Made by a program: the position numbers and the translations under genes. The notes under the pieces were generated by a model. That model did no database searches. It was not told where the DNA came from and was given only the letters and a program-made list of their open reading frames with translations. This document shows positions 1 to 4,842 of a stretch of DNA of 6,607 bases, in pieces. Within the stretch, counting starts at the first letter, position 1. Each line of letters opens with the position of its first letter. This DNA comes from Clostridium sp. UBA2485 (GTDB taxonomy: Bacteria; Bacillota; Clostridia; Clostridiales; Clostridiaceae): positions 62,218-68,824 of the forward strand of contig NZ_DDOV01000045.1 of assembly GCF_002341865.1 (NCBI RefSeq). The letters run 5' to 3'.

Positions 1-84
1 ATTAATTCTAAAACAGCCCCTTCAAATTTTTTTTGGTTTAAATCTCATATTTATTTAACTTTTTTAATATGTAATTTAGAGTTA

Positions 85-119
85 AATTTAGTAAATAAGC
101 TTATTAAATTGTATATTTT
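85..119 (+). terminator. weak AT-rich hairpin, possible end of an upstream unit
   Basis: AATTTAGTAA (85-94) can pair with TTATTAAATT (101-110), giving ten pairs including one G-U, around a six-base loop. The following GTATATTTT is only moderately T-rich. It could terminate a gene lying left of the window. With A/T-only pairing it may also be chance. Confidence 0.22.
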
Positions 120-125
120 GAATAA

Positions 126-154
126 TTTTCAATAAAGTAAGATGAATTTATAAT
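126..154 (+). promoter_or_regulatory. probable promoter of the radical SAM / Cys-rich peptide unit
   Basis: A perfect -10 box TATAAT (149-154) lies 17 bases downstream of TTTTCA (126-131), a four-of-six match to TTGACA. Transcription would begin near 161, giving a leader of about 40 bases before the 16-codon upstream ORF. No other good -10/-35 pair was found before the maturase. The -10 is convincing; the -35 is weak. Confidence 0.5.
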
Positions 155-199
155 AATTACTTTTGAATATTAAAAAATAATTACATAAGAAGGAAAAAA

Positions 200-250
200 A
201 TGAACAATATAGAATATATAGATACAAAGCAGAAAGCGAGGGAAAAATAA
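200..250 (+). CDS. 16-codon upstream ORF, function unknown
   Basis: A short ORF encoding MNNIEYIDTKQKAREK follows a reasonable SD site (AGAAGGA, 188-194). It stops one base before the ATG of the radical SAM gene, in a different frame. The maturase SD (GAGGG, 238-242) lies inside the last codons of this ORF, so ribosomes translating it would deliver themselves to the maturase start. The peptide is charged, has no cysteine and does not resemble the Cys-rich precursors downstream. I do not recognise it. It may be a translation-coupling uORF rather than a functional peptide, or it may be fortuitous. Confidence 0.35.
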   Translation: MNNIEYIDTKQKAREK

Positions 251-251
251 T

Positions 252-1562
252 ATGAAAAAATCTAGATACAATTTTTTCTTTGATTTTGAAAGAGATGAGA
301 AAAAAGTAGTGGCGTATAACGCTAGAACTAATTCATTAGCTTTGATGGATAAGAAAGATTTAAATAAATTTTTAGATTTTGAGAAAGAAAAAAATAGCAT
401 TAGTGAAGAATTACTTAATGATTTGGAATATGGGGGATTTATTGTACAGAATGATTATGATGAACTAAAAGAAATAAGATATTCATTATTTAAAAGTAGA
501 TTTGGGACAACTTCACTAGGACTTACTATAGCGCCTACATTAAATTGTAATTTTGGATGTGTGTATTGCTATGAAAAAAATAGTAGAAATACTACTGTAA
601 TGGATGAAGATATACAGAAACAAATAATAGAATTAATAAAACAACATTCATCAAGTATACATACTTTATCAATTGTTTGGTATGGAGGGGAACCTCTTTT
701 AGCGATGGATGTGATTGAAAAGATGTCTAAAGAGATAATTAAGATTTGTGAAGAAAAGAATATTACTTATATTGGGCAGATGATTAGCAATGGATTTGGT
801 ATAACAGAAGATATTGCTAAGAAATTAAAGGAATGTAATATTTTATCTATGCAGATAACGTTAGATGGACCAAAAGATACCCATGATAAGAGAAGATTTC
901 TTTTAGGTGGACAAGGAACTTATGACAAAATAATTTCTAATTTAGATATTATTAAAAAGTACATCAATAGAATATCTGTAAGAATAAATGTAGATAGGGA
1001 AAATGAAGAAAAAGTGGAGGAAGTTCTTAAAGAAATAAATCATATTAATACTGAAAATAATATTTTAGTATATCTAGGATTTGTGGAACCAACCAATAAT
1101 TGCTATGAAAATAAGAAATGTTTAAGTAGACAAGCTTTTTCAGAAGCACAACTTAAATTTGCGGATAAACTTGTAAAATATGGATTTGAAGAAGATACTC
1201 CAATAAGATACCCTTCGTTAGTTCACAATTATTGTGGTGCAGATATGATAAATAGCTATGTTATAGACCCTAAAGGATATTTATATAAATGCTGGAGTGA
1301 TATAGGAATGGAAAATTTAAGCATAGGTAGCTTAAATGAAGAAAAGGCAAATGCTAATAATATATTTAAATATCTTTTATATGATGCTAGTGAAGATGTA
1401 AGATGTAAAGATTGTAATATACTACCTATATGCATGGGTGGATGCCCAAGATATAGAATAGATGAATTTGATTCTATTAGGTGTTCAGAATATAAATATG
1501 TATTAGAAGATTACTTAAAGAAGGCTGCTAACCATTACTTATCAGTAGCCAATGATTCATAG
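252..1562 (+). CDS. radical SAM/SPASM peptide maturase
   Basis: A 436-residue enzyme that should cleave S-adenosylmethionine reductively and use the resulting radical to modify a peptide. The radical SAM cluster motif CNFGCVYC is at residues 99-106 (CX3CX2C) and the GGEPL motif at 145-149. The C-terminus carries a complete SPASM domain: C328-X13-G342-X4-C347, then C385-X2-C388-X5-C394-X3-C398-X12-C411, enough to ligate two auxiliary 4Fe-4S clusters. Residues 1-85 precede the barrel and resemble the N-terminal region of peptide maturases, where a RiPP recognition element often sits; that part is inference. The start at 252 is supported by GAGGG nine bases upstream. Three tandem Cys-rich peptide genes on the same strand are the obvious substrates. 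SPASM enzymes with such partners usually install thioether links, as in sactipeptides and ranthipeptides. Clostridial relatives to compare are the CcpM and Clo7bot maturase families. The exact chemistry cannot be read from the sequence. Confidence 0.93.
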   Translation: MKKSRYNFFFDFERDEKKVVAYNARTNSLALMDKKDLNKFLDFEKEKNSISEELLNDLEYGGFIVQNDYDELKEIRYSLFKSRFGTTSLGLTIAPTLNCNFGCVYCYEKNSRNTTVMDEDIQKQIIELIKQHSSSIHTLSIVWYGGEPLLAMDVIEKMSKEIIKICEEKNITYIGQMISNGFGITEDIAKKLKECNILSMQITLDGPKDTHDKRRFLLGGQGTYDKIISNLDIIKKYINRISVRINVDRENEEKVEEVLKEINHINTENNILVYLGFVEPTNNCYENKKCLSRQAFSEAQLKFADKLVKYGFEEDTPIRYPSLVHNYCGADMINSYVIDPKGYLYKCWSDIGMENLSIGSLNEEKANANNIFKYLLYDASEDVRCKDCNILPICMGGCPRYRIDEFDSIRCSEYKYVLEDYLKKAANHYLSVANDS

Positions 1563-1617
1563 TTCTTGCTAATCTTTTAATGATTTATAAGAACTGCAAG
1601 ATGTAAAATTTATTGTT

Positions 1618-1680
1618 GGCATTGTTCATTGTATTTCCTTTTAAAGTAATCTTATCATGATTAGAGGGAAAACAATGTCC
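1618..1680 (+). promoter_or_regulatory. imperfect stem-loop between maturase and first precursor
   Basis: GGCATTGT (1618-1625) pairs with ACAATG-T-CC (1672-1680) with one bulged base. TTTCC (1634-1638) pairs with GGAAA (1667-1671), and TAATC (1647-1651) with GATTA (1659-1663), so the three helices nest as one long hairpin. No T-run follows, so it is not a normal intrinsic terminator. Placed in the 160-base gap between enzyme and substrate genes, it could protect or process the precursor mRNA and raise peptide over enzyme. That role is inferred from position only. Confidence 0.35.
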
Positions 1681-1722
1681 ATATAAATCAATAAAACTTA
1701 AATTAGGAGAGGAGGAAATAAA

Positions 1723-1839
1723 ATGAAATATTTAGTAAGCCCAAAAAACATGAAGATATTTGCATCAAGTCCTGGCCCATGTTGCCCAACATTTTGCTGG
1801 GGAAAACTATGTAGTGGTGCTAAAGCTGAACCATGCTAA
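1723..1839 (+). CDS. Cys-rich RiPP precursor peptide, copy 1
   Basis: A 38-residue peptide gene with a strong SD site (GGAGG, 1711-1715) seven bases before ATG. The N-terminal part, residues 1-19, starts MKYLVSPKNMKIF and lacks cysteine; it probably serves as the leader. The C-terminal part is CCPTFCWGKLCSGAKAEPC, with cysteines at 20, 21, 25, 30 and 38 and a cysteine as the last residue. The gene is second in the unit after the radical SAM/SPASM enzyme and nearly identical to copy 2, differing at residues 6 and 14 only. Eight of the ten base differences between the two copies are synonymous, which shows that the protein is under selection. There is no double-glycine cleavage site. The likely fate is thioether formation on the cysteines. 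I do not recognise a named family with certainty; the clostridial CLI_3235 and Clo7bot Cys-rich peptides are the comparators I would test. Confidence 0.88.
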   Translation: MKYLVSPKNMKIFASSPGPCCPTFCWGKLCSGAKAEPC

Positions 1840-1916
1840 AAAAATAGAGACTATTTAAAAGATTAACAAGTTTAGTAATTAATTATTTATAGTAAAAATA
1901 TAAGGGGGAAAATAAA

Positions 1917-2033
1917 ATGAAATATTTAGTAAACCCAAAAAATATGAAGATATTTACATCAAGTCCTGGTCCATGTTGTCCAACCTTTTGTTGGGGAAAA
2001 TTATGCAGCGGTGCTAAAGCTGAACCATGCTAA
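1917..2033 (+). CDS. Cys-rich RiPP precursor peptide, copy 2
   Basis: A 38-residue near-duplicate of copy 1, with Asn for Ser at residue 6 and Thr for Ala at residue 14. The whole cysteine region, residues 15-38, is identical in protein. At the DNA level three cysteine codons have switched between TGC and TGT, as have several other third positions, so the duplication is not brand new. It has its own SD site (AGGGGGAA, 1903-1910) seven bases before ATG. A possible weak internal promoter precedes it (TTAACA 1863-1868 and TATAGT 1888-1893), but the 19-base spacing makes this doubtful. Since copies 1 and 2 share the core, they should give the same product, so the duplication may serve dosage. Confidence 0.88.
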   Translation: MKYLVNPKNMKIFTSSPGPCCPTFCWGKLCSGAKAEPC

Positions 2034-2055
2034 AAACTACTAATTATTCATTTTC

Positions 2056-2133
2056 TAATAAAAAATTATTATTAAATATTTTCTAGAATTATATTATTTT
2101 AATCGTTTTTTATTAATTTGCACTAATAAAAAA
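2056..2133 (+). repeat. three alternating copies of a 10-base A/T repeat before copy 3
   Basis: TAATAAAAAA occurs at 2056-2065 and 2124-2133, with its exact complement TTTTTTATTA at 2106-2115. The middle copy can pair with either neighbour. The pairing with the right-hand one makes a hairpin with an eight-base loop that ends directly at the copy 3 SD site, so it could modulate access to it. All pairs are A-T, so stability would be low. Confidence 0.3.
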
Positions 2134-2148
2134 GGAGGAGAAAATATA

Positions 2149-2268
2149 ATGAAATATTTAGTAAAATCTATAAACAAAAATATATTTGCGATAAGTGATG
2201 ATGACAGTTGTTGTCGGAGTTTCTGTTGGGGAAAATTATGTTCTCCAAAACGTAAACCAATTTGCTAA
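2149..2268 (+). CDS. Cys-rich RiPP precursor peptide, diverged copy 3
   Basis: A 39-residue peptide with SD AAGGAGG (2132-2138) ten bases before ATG. It aligns with copies 1 and 2 over its full length with one extra residue. About 21 positions are identical, including the start MKYLV, the IFA block and FCWGKLCS. Cysteines at 21, 22, 26, 31 and 39 keep exactly the CCx3Cx4Cx7C spacing, again ending on a cysteine. The variable parts differ strongly. An acidic DDDS precedes the first cysteine pair where the others have PGP, and the last loop is PKRKPI instead of GAKAEP, so the product would be more basic at the end. It is the last gene of the unit and the terminator follows about 50 bases later. 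Most likely the same maturase modifies it to a related but distinct product. Confidence 0.86.
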   Translation: MKYLVKSINKNIFAISDDDSCCRSFCWGKLCSPKRKPIC

Positions 2269-2318
2269 GGACATAAATGGTTATCATGGCTCTATCTTAT
2301 TGGCATGCAATTCTAATG

Positions 2319-2354
2319 GTAAATATGCAAACATTGTTTGCATATTTACTTTTT
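2319..2354 (+). terminator. intrinsic terminator of the peptide unit
   Basis: GTAAATATGCAAAC (2319-2332) and GTTTGCATATTTAC (2336-2349) form a perfect 14-bp stem with a three-base loop, followed by TTTTT. The site ends the maturase/precursor transcription unit. Confidence 0.88.
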
Positions 2355-2401
2355 AAAAATATAATTAAAGGATAGTGTATGTTTTATTATTTATTAAAAT
2401 A

Positions 2402-2473
2402 GTATCTCATAATATATTTTTATTTGAAGTGGCAGATGGAATTATAAATTTATGAATTCATTGAATGAGATAC
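2402..2473. repeat. 9-bp inverted repeat in the gap before atoE
   Basis: GTATCTCAT (2402-2410) is the exact complement of ATGAGATAC (2465-2473), separated by 54 bases. No ORF, promoter or T-run is attached to it. It could be the closing stem of a small RNA or the remnant of an insertion, but chance is not excluded. Confidence 0.2.
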
Positions 2474-2498
2474 CTTATATGAAAAGTCATAGCTTTAA

Positions 2499-2529
2499 TA
2501 AAAAGAAGGGATAGTTAATACTATCCCTT
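2499..2529 (-). terminator. intrinsic terminator of the AtoE-like gene
   Basis: AAGGGATAGT (2506-2515) and ACTATCCCTT (2520-2529) form a perfect 10-bp stem with a four-base loop. Read on the minus strand it is followed by CTTTTTATT. It lies about 27 bases past the stop codon of the minus-strand transporter. Confidence 0.85.
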
Positions 2530-2555
2530 TAAATGTTAGAAAAAAGCCAATTATT

Positions 2556-3917
2556 TTAGAATATGATACCACACAATAGGAATCCAACAGTTATTATTAA
2601 TCCTGAATATATAAGGTCAACTATACAATATCCCATTATATCTTTAGCACCTAGTCCAGCTATTCCTAGAGCTGGAAGTGCCCAGAAAGGTTGTATCATA
2701 TTTGTCCATGCGTCACCCCATGCAATGGACATAGAAGTTATTGCTGGAGATACTCCTAAAGCTTGACCAGCAGGTAGCATAATAGGAGCTTGAACCGCCC
2801 ATTGTCCGCCTCCAGAAGGAACAAAGAAGTTAACTATACCTGCACTTAGGAAAGAAAATACAGGGAAAGTAACTCTATTTGAAATTGAAACAAAGCCGGT
2901 TGAAATTAATCCAGCAACTGAAACACCAGATGAGTTTGCTCCAATCATCATTCCAGTAAGTCCAGCATAGAATGGGAATTGTAGTAAAATACCGGAAGCA
3001 CCTTTTGCAGCATCTGATATAGCAGCTACATAATTTTTAGGTGTTTTATGAAGTAAAATTCCTAAAAATAAGAATATAGTATTAACAATATCAAGATTTA
3101 AATTAAATCCATTTTCTATAAAGTAATAAATTATATAAGAAAAACCAAGCAAACACAAAATTATTGAAATTACAGGACTATTTTCAATTTTATCAGCAGG
3201 AGTCATGTCAACAGTGCTGGCAGCCTCAACCTTAGCTTCTTCTAATAAAGAAGGATCAATAAGTACTGTTTCCTTTTCGCTAGGATGCATTGCTCTATTT
3301 ACCAAAGGTAAGGTTAAAAATAAAACGATTACAATTCCAAGCATAACAGGATTAAAAATAGTTTCACTAGTAGGTATAGGAGCATCAATTACTCCTTGAG
3401 TAAGTTTTTTTACAGCCTCTCCACCGCCAGCAACTGTTAATGGAATTGATCCAGAAAGTCCTGCATGCCAAACTAAAAAGCCAGAGTAAGCAGAAGCAAT
3501 AAGTAAACGATAGTCTACTTTTTTTACAACTTTAGCAATTTCTTTTGCAAATATTGCTCCTATAACAAGACCAAAGCCCCAATTTATCCAACAAGCTAAC
3601 AAAGATACCATGGTAACAGTTATAATTGCTTGAAAAGGTGTTTTGGGAATTCGTGCTAGTCTTTTAAGCAGTCTGTTAAATGCAGGTGCATTAGCTAAAG
3701 CATGTCCAAGTACAAGTACTAAAGCCATTTGCATTGAGAAGGCAAGTAAGGTCCAGAAACCATTACCCCAATGTTTTACCATATCTAACGGACTTTGTTT
3801 AGTTAAGAATATTCCTAGGATGAAAACAATGAAAGTAAGTGCGGAAGCAAAGATAAATGGATCAGGTAAATACTTCTGTACTAACTTAACACAACCGTTA
3901 GTAAATTTTTTAAACAT
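2556..3917 (-). CDS. atoE: AtoE-like short-chain fatty acid transporter
   Basis: A 453-residue polytopic membrane protein that matches the AtoE family along its length; E. coli AtoE is about 440 residues. Recognisable family blocks are LPDPFIFA at 17-24, GFWTLLAFSMQMAL from 53, INWGFGLVIGA at 111-121, VPSGGGQWAVQAP at 366-378 and GDAWTNMIQPFWALP at 401-415. Many hydrophobic stretches are consistent with ten or more membrane spans. An acidic cytoplasmic-type loop at about 213-245 separates two halves. AtoE is thought to take up short-chain fatty acids such as acetoacetate or butyrate. In E. coli it sits with the CoA-transferase genes atoDA, but here it stands alone on its strand with its own promoter and terminator, so the substrate is not defined by context. 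The start is supported by a GGGGGG SD (3924-3929 on the minus strand) before ATG. Confidence 0.9.
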   Translation of the reverse strand: MFKKFTNGCVKLVQKYLPDPFIFASALTFIVFILGIFLTKQSPLDMVKHWGNGFWTLLAFSMQMALVLVLGHALANAPAFNRLLKRLARIPKTPFQAIITVTMVSLLACWINWGFGLVIGAIFAKEIAKVVKKVDYRLLIASAYSGFLVWHAGLSGSIPLTVAGGGEAVKKLTQGVIDAPIPTSETIFNPVMLGIVIVLFLTLPLVNRAMHPSEKETVLIDPSLLEEAKVEAASTVDMTPADKIENSPVISIILCLLGFSYIIYYFIENGFNLNLDIVNTIFLFLGILLHKTPKNYVAAISDAAKGASGILLQFPFYAGLTGMMIGANSSGVSVAGLISTGFVSISNRVTFPVFSFLSAGIVNFFVPSGGGQWAVQAPIMLPAGQALGVSPAITSMSIAWGDAWTNMIQPFWALPALGIAGLGAKDIMGYCIVDLIYSGLIITVGFLLCGIIF

Positions 3918-3961
3918 AAATATCCCCCCTATAATATGATTTTGATAACTAGTTCATATAG

Positions 3962-3990
3962 ATTATAACTCTTTGTTAACTTATTATCAA
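3962..3990 (-). promoter_or_regulatory. promoter of the AtoE-like gene
   Basis: On the minus strand TTGATA (3985-3990) is followed after exactly 17 bases by a perfect TATAAT (3962-3967). This predicts a start near 3955 and a leader of about 38 bases before the SD and ATG. It is a near-consensus housekeeping promoter. Confidence 0.75.
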
Positions 3991-4130
3991 TATACAGATT
4001 ACATAAAGAATGTAAGTATTTAGGATATAATGTATTTAATTGATGAATAAACATATATTATTGCTATATAATAAAATTTTGCTATGAAACTTATTCCAGT
4101 ACAAGAATATATATTGTAATTAGGATATTT

Positions 4131-4148
4131 TAATAAATTAATTTATTA
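4131..4148. repeat. perfect 18-bp A/T palindrome
   Basis: TAATAAATTAATTTATTA equals its own reverse complement. It lies about 95 bases upstream of the DUF2089 promoter and could be a dimeric-regulator site. In such AT-rich DNA palindromes of this type arise more easily by chance. Confidence 0.3.
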
Positions 4149-4165
4149 TGAAATACCAATTATAA

Positions 4166-4205
4166 AAATTAATATTATTAATAAATAAATTAATAATATT
4201 AATTT
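4166..4205. repeat. 17-bp A/T inverted repeat
   Basis: AAATTAATATTATTAAT (4166-4182) and its exact complement (4189-4205) flank a six-base loop, AAATAA. It contains no G or C and no adjoining T-run. It ends about 37 bases before the -35 of the DUF2089 promoter. An upstream operator or a DNA extrusion site is possible. It shares the TAATAAATTAAT wording with the palindrome at 4131-4148. Confidence 0.35.
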
Positions 4206-4241
4206 ATTTCCTGATTATAATTAAAATATTTAAAATATATA

Positions 4242-4269
4242 TTGAAAAATATAAAATGTATAGTATAAT
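4242..4269 (+). promoter_or_regulatory. promoter of the DUF2089/SHOCT unit
   Basis: TTGAAA (4242-4247), a 16-base spacer and a perfect TATAAT (4264-4269) precede the DUF2089 gene. Transcription should start near 4276, leaving a short leader with room for the SD at 4290-4298. Confidence 0.65.
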
Positions 4270-4289
4270 TAAATTATAAAACAACAAAT

Positions 4290-4298
4290 GGAAGTGAT
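4290..4298 (+). promoter_or_regulatory. ribosome binding site that sets the DUF2089 start
   Basis: GGAAGTGAT matches eight of nine positions of GGAGGTGAT and lies four bases before ATG 4303. The in-frame ATG at 4288 overlaps this site and has no SD of its own, so 4303 is the better start. Confidence 0.75.
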
Positions 4299-4302
4299 TA
4301 CT

Positions 4303-4659
4303 ATGTACAAACTTATAAGTAAATGTCCGGTATGTGCTTCTAACCTTAAAATCACAAGATTAAAATGTAACACATGCAATACAGTAATAGAAAATGAATT
4401 TGATTTACCAGCTATAAACTATTTGAATGATGAACAAATACATTTTATGGAGGTATTTTTAAAGTGTAGGGGAAGTATTAAAGATGTTGAGAAAGAATTA
4501 AAAATATCTTATCCAACAGTAAGAGCAAAACTTGATGATGTAGTAGAAGCATTAGGATACAAATTAGCTAGAAAGAATGATAGCAATGATGACATATTAA
4601 ATATGTTAGAGCTAGGAGAAATTACAGCAGAGCAGGCAATAGAAATGTTAAAAAAATAA
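4303..4659 (+). CDS. DUF2089 family zinc-ribbon/HTH protein
   Basis: A 118-residue protein counted from ATG 4303; an alternative start at 4288 would add five residues. The N-terminus has a zinc-ribbon pair of knuckles, CPVC at 8-11 and CNTC at 22-25, embedded in KITRLKC as usual for DUF2089. Residues about 43-85 form a helical region with a helix-turn-helix look: GSIKDVEKELKISYPTVRAKL resembles the turn of sigma-like or Fis-like DNA binders. The C-terminal tail, residues 96-118, has the pattern L-x-x-G-E-I-T-A-E-x-A, which recurs in the N-terminus of the next gene product and resembles the SHOCT-like/YvlB-type helical hairpin. It probably acts as a small cytoplasmic transcription regulator. 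Its targets are unknown, and autoregulation of this unit is a plausible guess. It is the first gene after a clear promoter. Confidence 0.85.
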   Translation: MYKLISKCPVCASNLKITRLKCNTCNTVIENEFDLPAINYLNDEQIHFMEVFLKCRGSIKDVEKELKISYPTVRAKLDDVVEALGYKLARKNDSNDDILNMLELGEITAEQAIEMLKK

Positions 4660-4826
4660 TTAGGTAAGGCATCTTCAAAAAATAATATACCAGTATGTTA
4701 GCCTATTTTCTATCACACTACGTTGTCAGAACCCGCACATAGTGCCACTATGAGCAGAACCTGACGCCTTGTCTAATATAAAATAAGCTAACATCTTTGG
4801 CTTATTATTTTCTTTCAGATGCCTAA
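4660..4826. other. structured inverted-repeat element (MITE-like or cis-acting RNA)
   Basis: The element begins at the stop codon of the DUF2089 gene and ends just before the SD of the next gene. Its arms pair in three blocks: 4667-4674 with 4817-4824 (AGGCATCT, 8 bp), 4679-4687 with 4803-4811 (9 bp), and 4695-4709 with 4780-4794 (ATGTTAGC plus six A/T pairs, one mismatch). The outermost TTAGG/CCTAA also match. The core 4710-4774 has a hairpin CATAG/CTATG (4738-4742 and 4748-4752), extended by GC/GC, and beyond an internal loop GTCAG/CTGAC (4725-4729 and 4761-4765). CAGAACC occurs twice, on the two sides of that loop. The core is much richer in G+C than its surroundings. No riboswitch class or tRNA known to me fits. 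The size, terminal inverted repeats and foreign composition favour a small mobile repeat; the alternative terminator in the right arm favours an attenuator. Both may hold. Confidence 0.7.
4782..4816 (+). terminator. possible intrinsic terminator/attenuator in the right arm of the element
   Basis: AATAAGCTAA (4782-4791) and TTGGCTTATT (4797-4806) form a 10-bp stem with one G-U pair and a five-base loop, followed by ATTTTCTTTC. Its left strand is also the partner of 4695-4709 in the long-range helix, so the two folds exclude each other. Because the next gene lies only 26 bases later, termination here would reduce its expression. Confidence 0.5.
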
Positions 4827-4828
4827 TT

Positions 4829-4836
4829 GGGGAGGG
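4829..4836 (+). promoter_or_regulatory. ribosome binding site that sets the SHOCT-like gene start
   Basis: GGGGAGGG lies six bases before ATG 4843. An in-frame ATG at 4819 lies upstream of this site, inside the terminal repeat of the structured element, and has no SD, so 4843 is preferred. Confidence 0.8.
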
Positions 4837-4842
4837 TTAATT

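Larger units (their letters stand above)
3991..4241. other. gene-free AT-rich divergent intergenic region
   Basis: This is the gap between the divergent promoters of the AtoE-like gene and the DUF2089 gene. No ORF with an SD site is present on either strand. The only structure I see is a pair of long A/T palindromes in its right half, listed separately. A TATAAT at 4026-4031 lacks a matching -35. Confidence 0.6.

Noticed and set aside
1..138. Open frame from the left edge to the TAA at 136-138, a possible C-terminus of an upstream gene
   Set aside because: The translation is low-complexity and rich in Phe, Leu, Asn and Ile with no recognisable motif, and it would run through the weak hairpin at 85-110. 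A/T-rich noncoding DNA gives such frames by chance.
1863..1893. Internal promoter before the second precursor (TTAACA and TATAGT)
   Set aside because: Each box matches at five of six positions but the spacing is 19 bases; it is not strong enough to list as a promoter in such AT-rich DNA.
1723..2268. Tandem repeats of the precursor genes as a CRISPR-like or satellite array
   Set aside because: The repeats are ORFs with start, stop and SD, the third is diverged at protein level, and spacer lengths are irregular (77 and 115 bases).
2563..3939. Several plus-strand open frames of 60-100 codons over the AtoE-like gene
   Set aside because: They lie antisense to a clearly recognised transporter and show no domain.
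4710..4774. Core of the structured element as a tRNA, T-box or known riboswitch
   Set aside because: No cloverleaf, no T-box antiterminator wording, and none of the conserved cores I know (purine, SAM, TPP, FMN, cyclic-di-GMP, guanidine, preQ1) is present.
4819..4842. N-terminal extension MPNWGGLI of the SHOCT-like protein
   Set aside because: The ATG at 4819 sits in the terminal repeat of the structured element without an SD, while ATG 4843 has GGGGAGGG at ideal spacing.
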